A stretch of 41,506 bases of DNA from Gammaproteobacteria bacterium. GTDB lineage: Bacteria; Pseudomonadota; Gammaproteobacteria; Steroidobacterales; Woeseiaceae. The stretch is taken from positions 1 to 41,506 of the forward strand of contig JAOTVR010000025.1 in assembly GCA_029863305.1 (NCBI GenBank), in the 5' to 3' direction. The notes under the pieces were generated by a model that saw only the letters and a program-made list of their open reading frames with translations, did not search any database and was not told the DNA's origin. A program made the position numbers and the translations under genes. Of the stretch, positions 40,603 through 41,506 are shown in pieces. The first letter of the stretch is position 1; every line of letters starts with the position of its first letter.

Positions 40603-41506
40603 TGTCGGCAGGCAACGCGGTGCCGCATTACTGATCATGATGCTCCTTGTCATCGTTGCGGCGACGGCAACGCTCGTTGCGCGTCTGAATATGAATGATG
40701 CGCGTGCCCAACAACTGACCGAAACAAAGGCAGCGCTGGCGGTCGCGCGTCGAGCGCTTCTGGACTATGCGGCGGTTTATCCGGATCTTGCCCCGGGTTC
40801 GGCAGCGGTCTTGCCCTGCCCGGATCTCGATAGTGCCGGTGCTTACCCTGAAGGAGCCGCGCACTCTGATGCGTGCGGCGTTAGAGGCGAGACGGTGATG
40901 GGTCGCCTGCCCTGGCGCACTCTCGGAATCAAACCACCGAAAGACGGGGGTGGCGCCTGTCTCTGGTACGTGGTATCCGGGGGCTACAAGGACGCTGGCA
41001 GCGCAACGGCCGAGATGATCAACCCGGACGTGAACGGCCAGTTGCAGTTGCATGGCATCGAGGCGGCGAGTGTCATCGCAGGCATGCAGGCAGATGACCG
41101 TCCGGTCGCGATGATTATCGCACCCATGCAGGGCATCAATGGACAGTCGCGTGCAGCGCCGGCCGCCGCAGGTGGGCAATGCAGCACGAGTTTTGACGCC
41201 GCGGACTTTCTGGAGCTCGACGCGCTATCCGGAATTTCAAACGCGACTGTGTCCGGATCAGCCGATGTCGTCGAAACTTTCGCGACTGCAGCAGGTTACA
41301 ACGCGGCGCACAATGATCGTATCGCGATAATTACGCGTGCCGATCTGGCAAGAGTCGTTGAGAACCGCCACGATTTCGACAACAACATGCGGGCCCTTGG
41401 TCTGGCAGTTGCCGCTTGCGTCGCGGATTACGCACGCAACAATCCAGGCGGTAGTCCTCCGGGTGGCGGTCCTCCGGGTGGCGGTCCTCCCGGTGGCGGT
41501 CCTCCG
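40595..41506 (+). CDS. Pilin-like membrane-anchored protein, open at window end
   Basis: Open from ATG 40595 to the last base, 304 residues seen. The start is preferred over ATG 40589 and 40592 because GGAAG lies at 40584-40588. It overlaps the previous gene by 8 bases. The N terminus is a basic stretch followed by GAALLIMMLLVIVAATA, like the hydrophobic alpha-1 of pilin-like or PilX proteins but without a clear prepilin peptidase site. Conserved-looking pieces are ALLDYAAVYPD, VLPCPDLDSAG, GRLPWRTLGI and CLWYVVSGGYKD, which I recognise from uncharacterised proteins near pili. Five Cys are likely disulfide-bonded. The end is a Pro-Gly repeat. A minor pseudopilin or adhesin is possible. Confidence 0.8.
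   Translation, partial: MASVGRQRGAALLIMMLLVIVAATATLVARLNMNDARAQQLTETKAALAVARRALLDYAAVYPDLAPGSAAVLPCPDLDSAGAYPEGAAHSDACGVRGETVMGRLPWRTLGIKPPKDGGGACLWYVVSGGYKDAGSATAEMINPDVNGQLQLHGIEAASVIAGMQADDRPVAMIIAPMQGINGQSRAAPAAAGGQCSTSFDAADFLELDALSGISNATVSGSADVVETFATAAGYNAAHNDRIAIITRADLARVVENRHDFDNNMRALGLAVAACVADYARNNPGGSPPGGGPPGGGPPGGGPP
41447..41506 (+). repeat. 15-bp tandem repeat coding for Gly-Pro units
   Basis: Four successive 15-base units, consensus GGTGGCGGTCCTCCG, encode GG(S/G)PP. The array runs off the window, so the true copy number is unknown. It forms a flexible linker in the pilin-like protein. Confidence 0.95.

Noticed and set aside
1-41506. Mobile elements, prophage or defence system
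   Set aside because: No transposase, integrase, terminal repeats, CRISPR or restriction genes were found. The region reads as stable chromosomal motility genes.

Overview
The window is a contiguous block of polar-flagellum genes followed by a stator and c-di-GMP region and then an MSHA-like type IV pilus locus. Gene content and order (fliC-flaG-fliDST-flrA-flrBC-fliEFGHIJ-fliKLMNOPQR-flhBAFG-fliA) are those of polarly flagellated Gammaproteobacteria such as Pseudomonas and Vibrio. The stator is of the sodium-driven PomAB type. I infer a marine or sediment gammaproteobacterium outside those two genera; the species cannot be named from this sequence. There are no RNA genes, insertion sequences, CRISPR arrays or chemotaxis genes, and no stretch above 300 bases lacks a gene. 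The longest gaps are about 260 bases (29768-30028) and 217 bases (14290-14506).

Layout. 1-3281: flagellin end, flaG, cap protein and export chaperones. 3295-7395: master regulator flrA behind a perfect CRP/Vfr palindrome, then the FlrB-FlrC two-component pair behind a perfect sigma-54 promoter. 7388-12826: basal body, switch and export ATPase (fliEFGHIJ), tightly overlapped. 12862-14357: fliK with its own sigma-54 promoter and terminator. 14460-24728: a second sigma-54 unit, fliL to fliR, flhB, flhA, flhF, flhG and fliA. 24743-26217: a small orphan gene, a DUF2802 protein and an HDOD protein trailing fliA. 26229-28519 (minus): pomA-pomB-pilZ. 28634-29767 (minus): a GGDEF protein with catalytic and inhibitory motifs intact. 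30029-31440: a second FleQ-like activator whose receiver domain is broken across two frames. 31437-32471 (minus): a voltage-gated potassium-channel-like protein. 32599 to the end: secretin, assembly ATPase, platform protein and PilM/N-, PilO- and PilP-like accessory proteins of an MSHA-like pilus, running off the window in a pilin-like protein.

How the parts may work together. The sequence supports a cascade: CRP/Vfr-like control at flrA; sigma-54 plus FlrA/FlrC at flrB, fliK, fliL and probably fliD; then FliA (sigma-28) at late genes. The main new reading concerns sigma-28. Matches with the exact 8-11-8 spacing lie upstream of pomAB-pilZ, the GGDEF gene, the ion channel and, divergently from the channel, the MSHA-like pilus operon. 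If real, the late flagellar regulon here would include the stator with a c-di-GMP-effector-like protein, a cyclase, an ion channel and an attachment pilus, which would be a single swim-to-attach programme. This is inference from promoter sequence and gene order.

Several starts were moved to internal codons because of ribosome binding sites and promoters, notably TTG starts for flrB and pomA. The last gene, from 40595, is open to the window edge.
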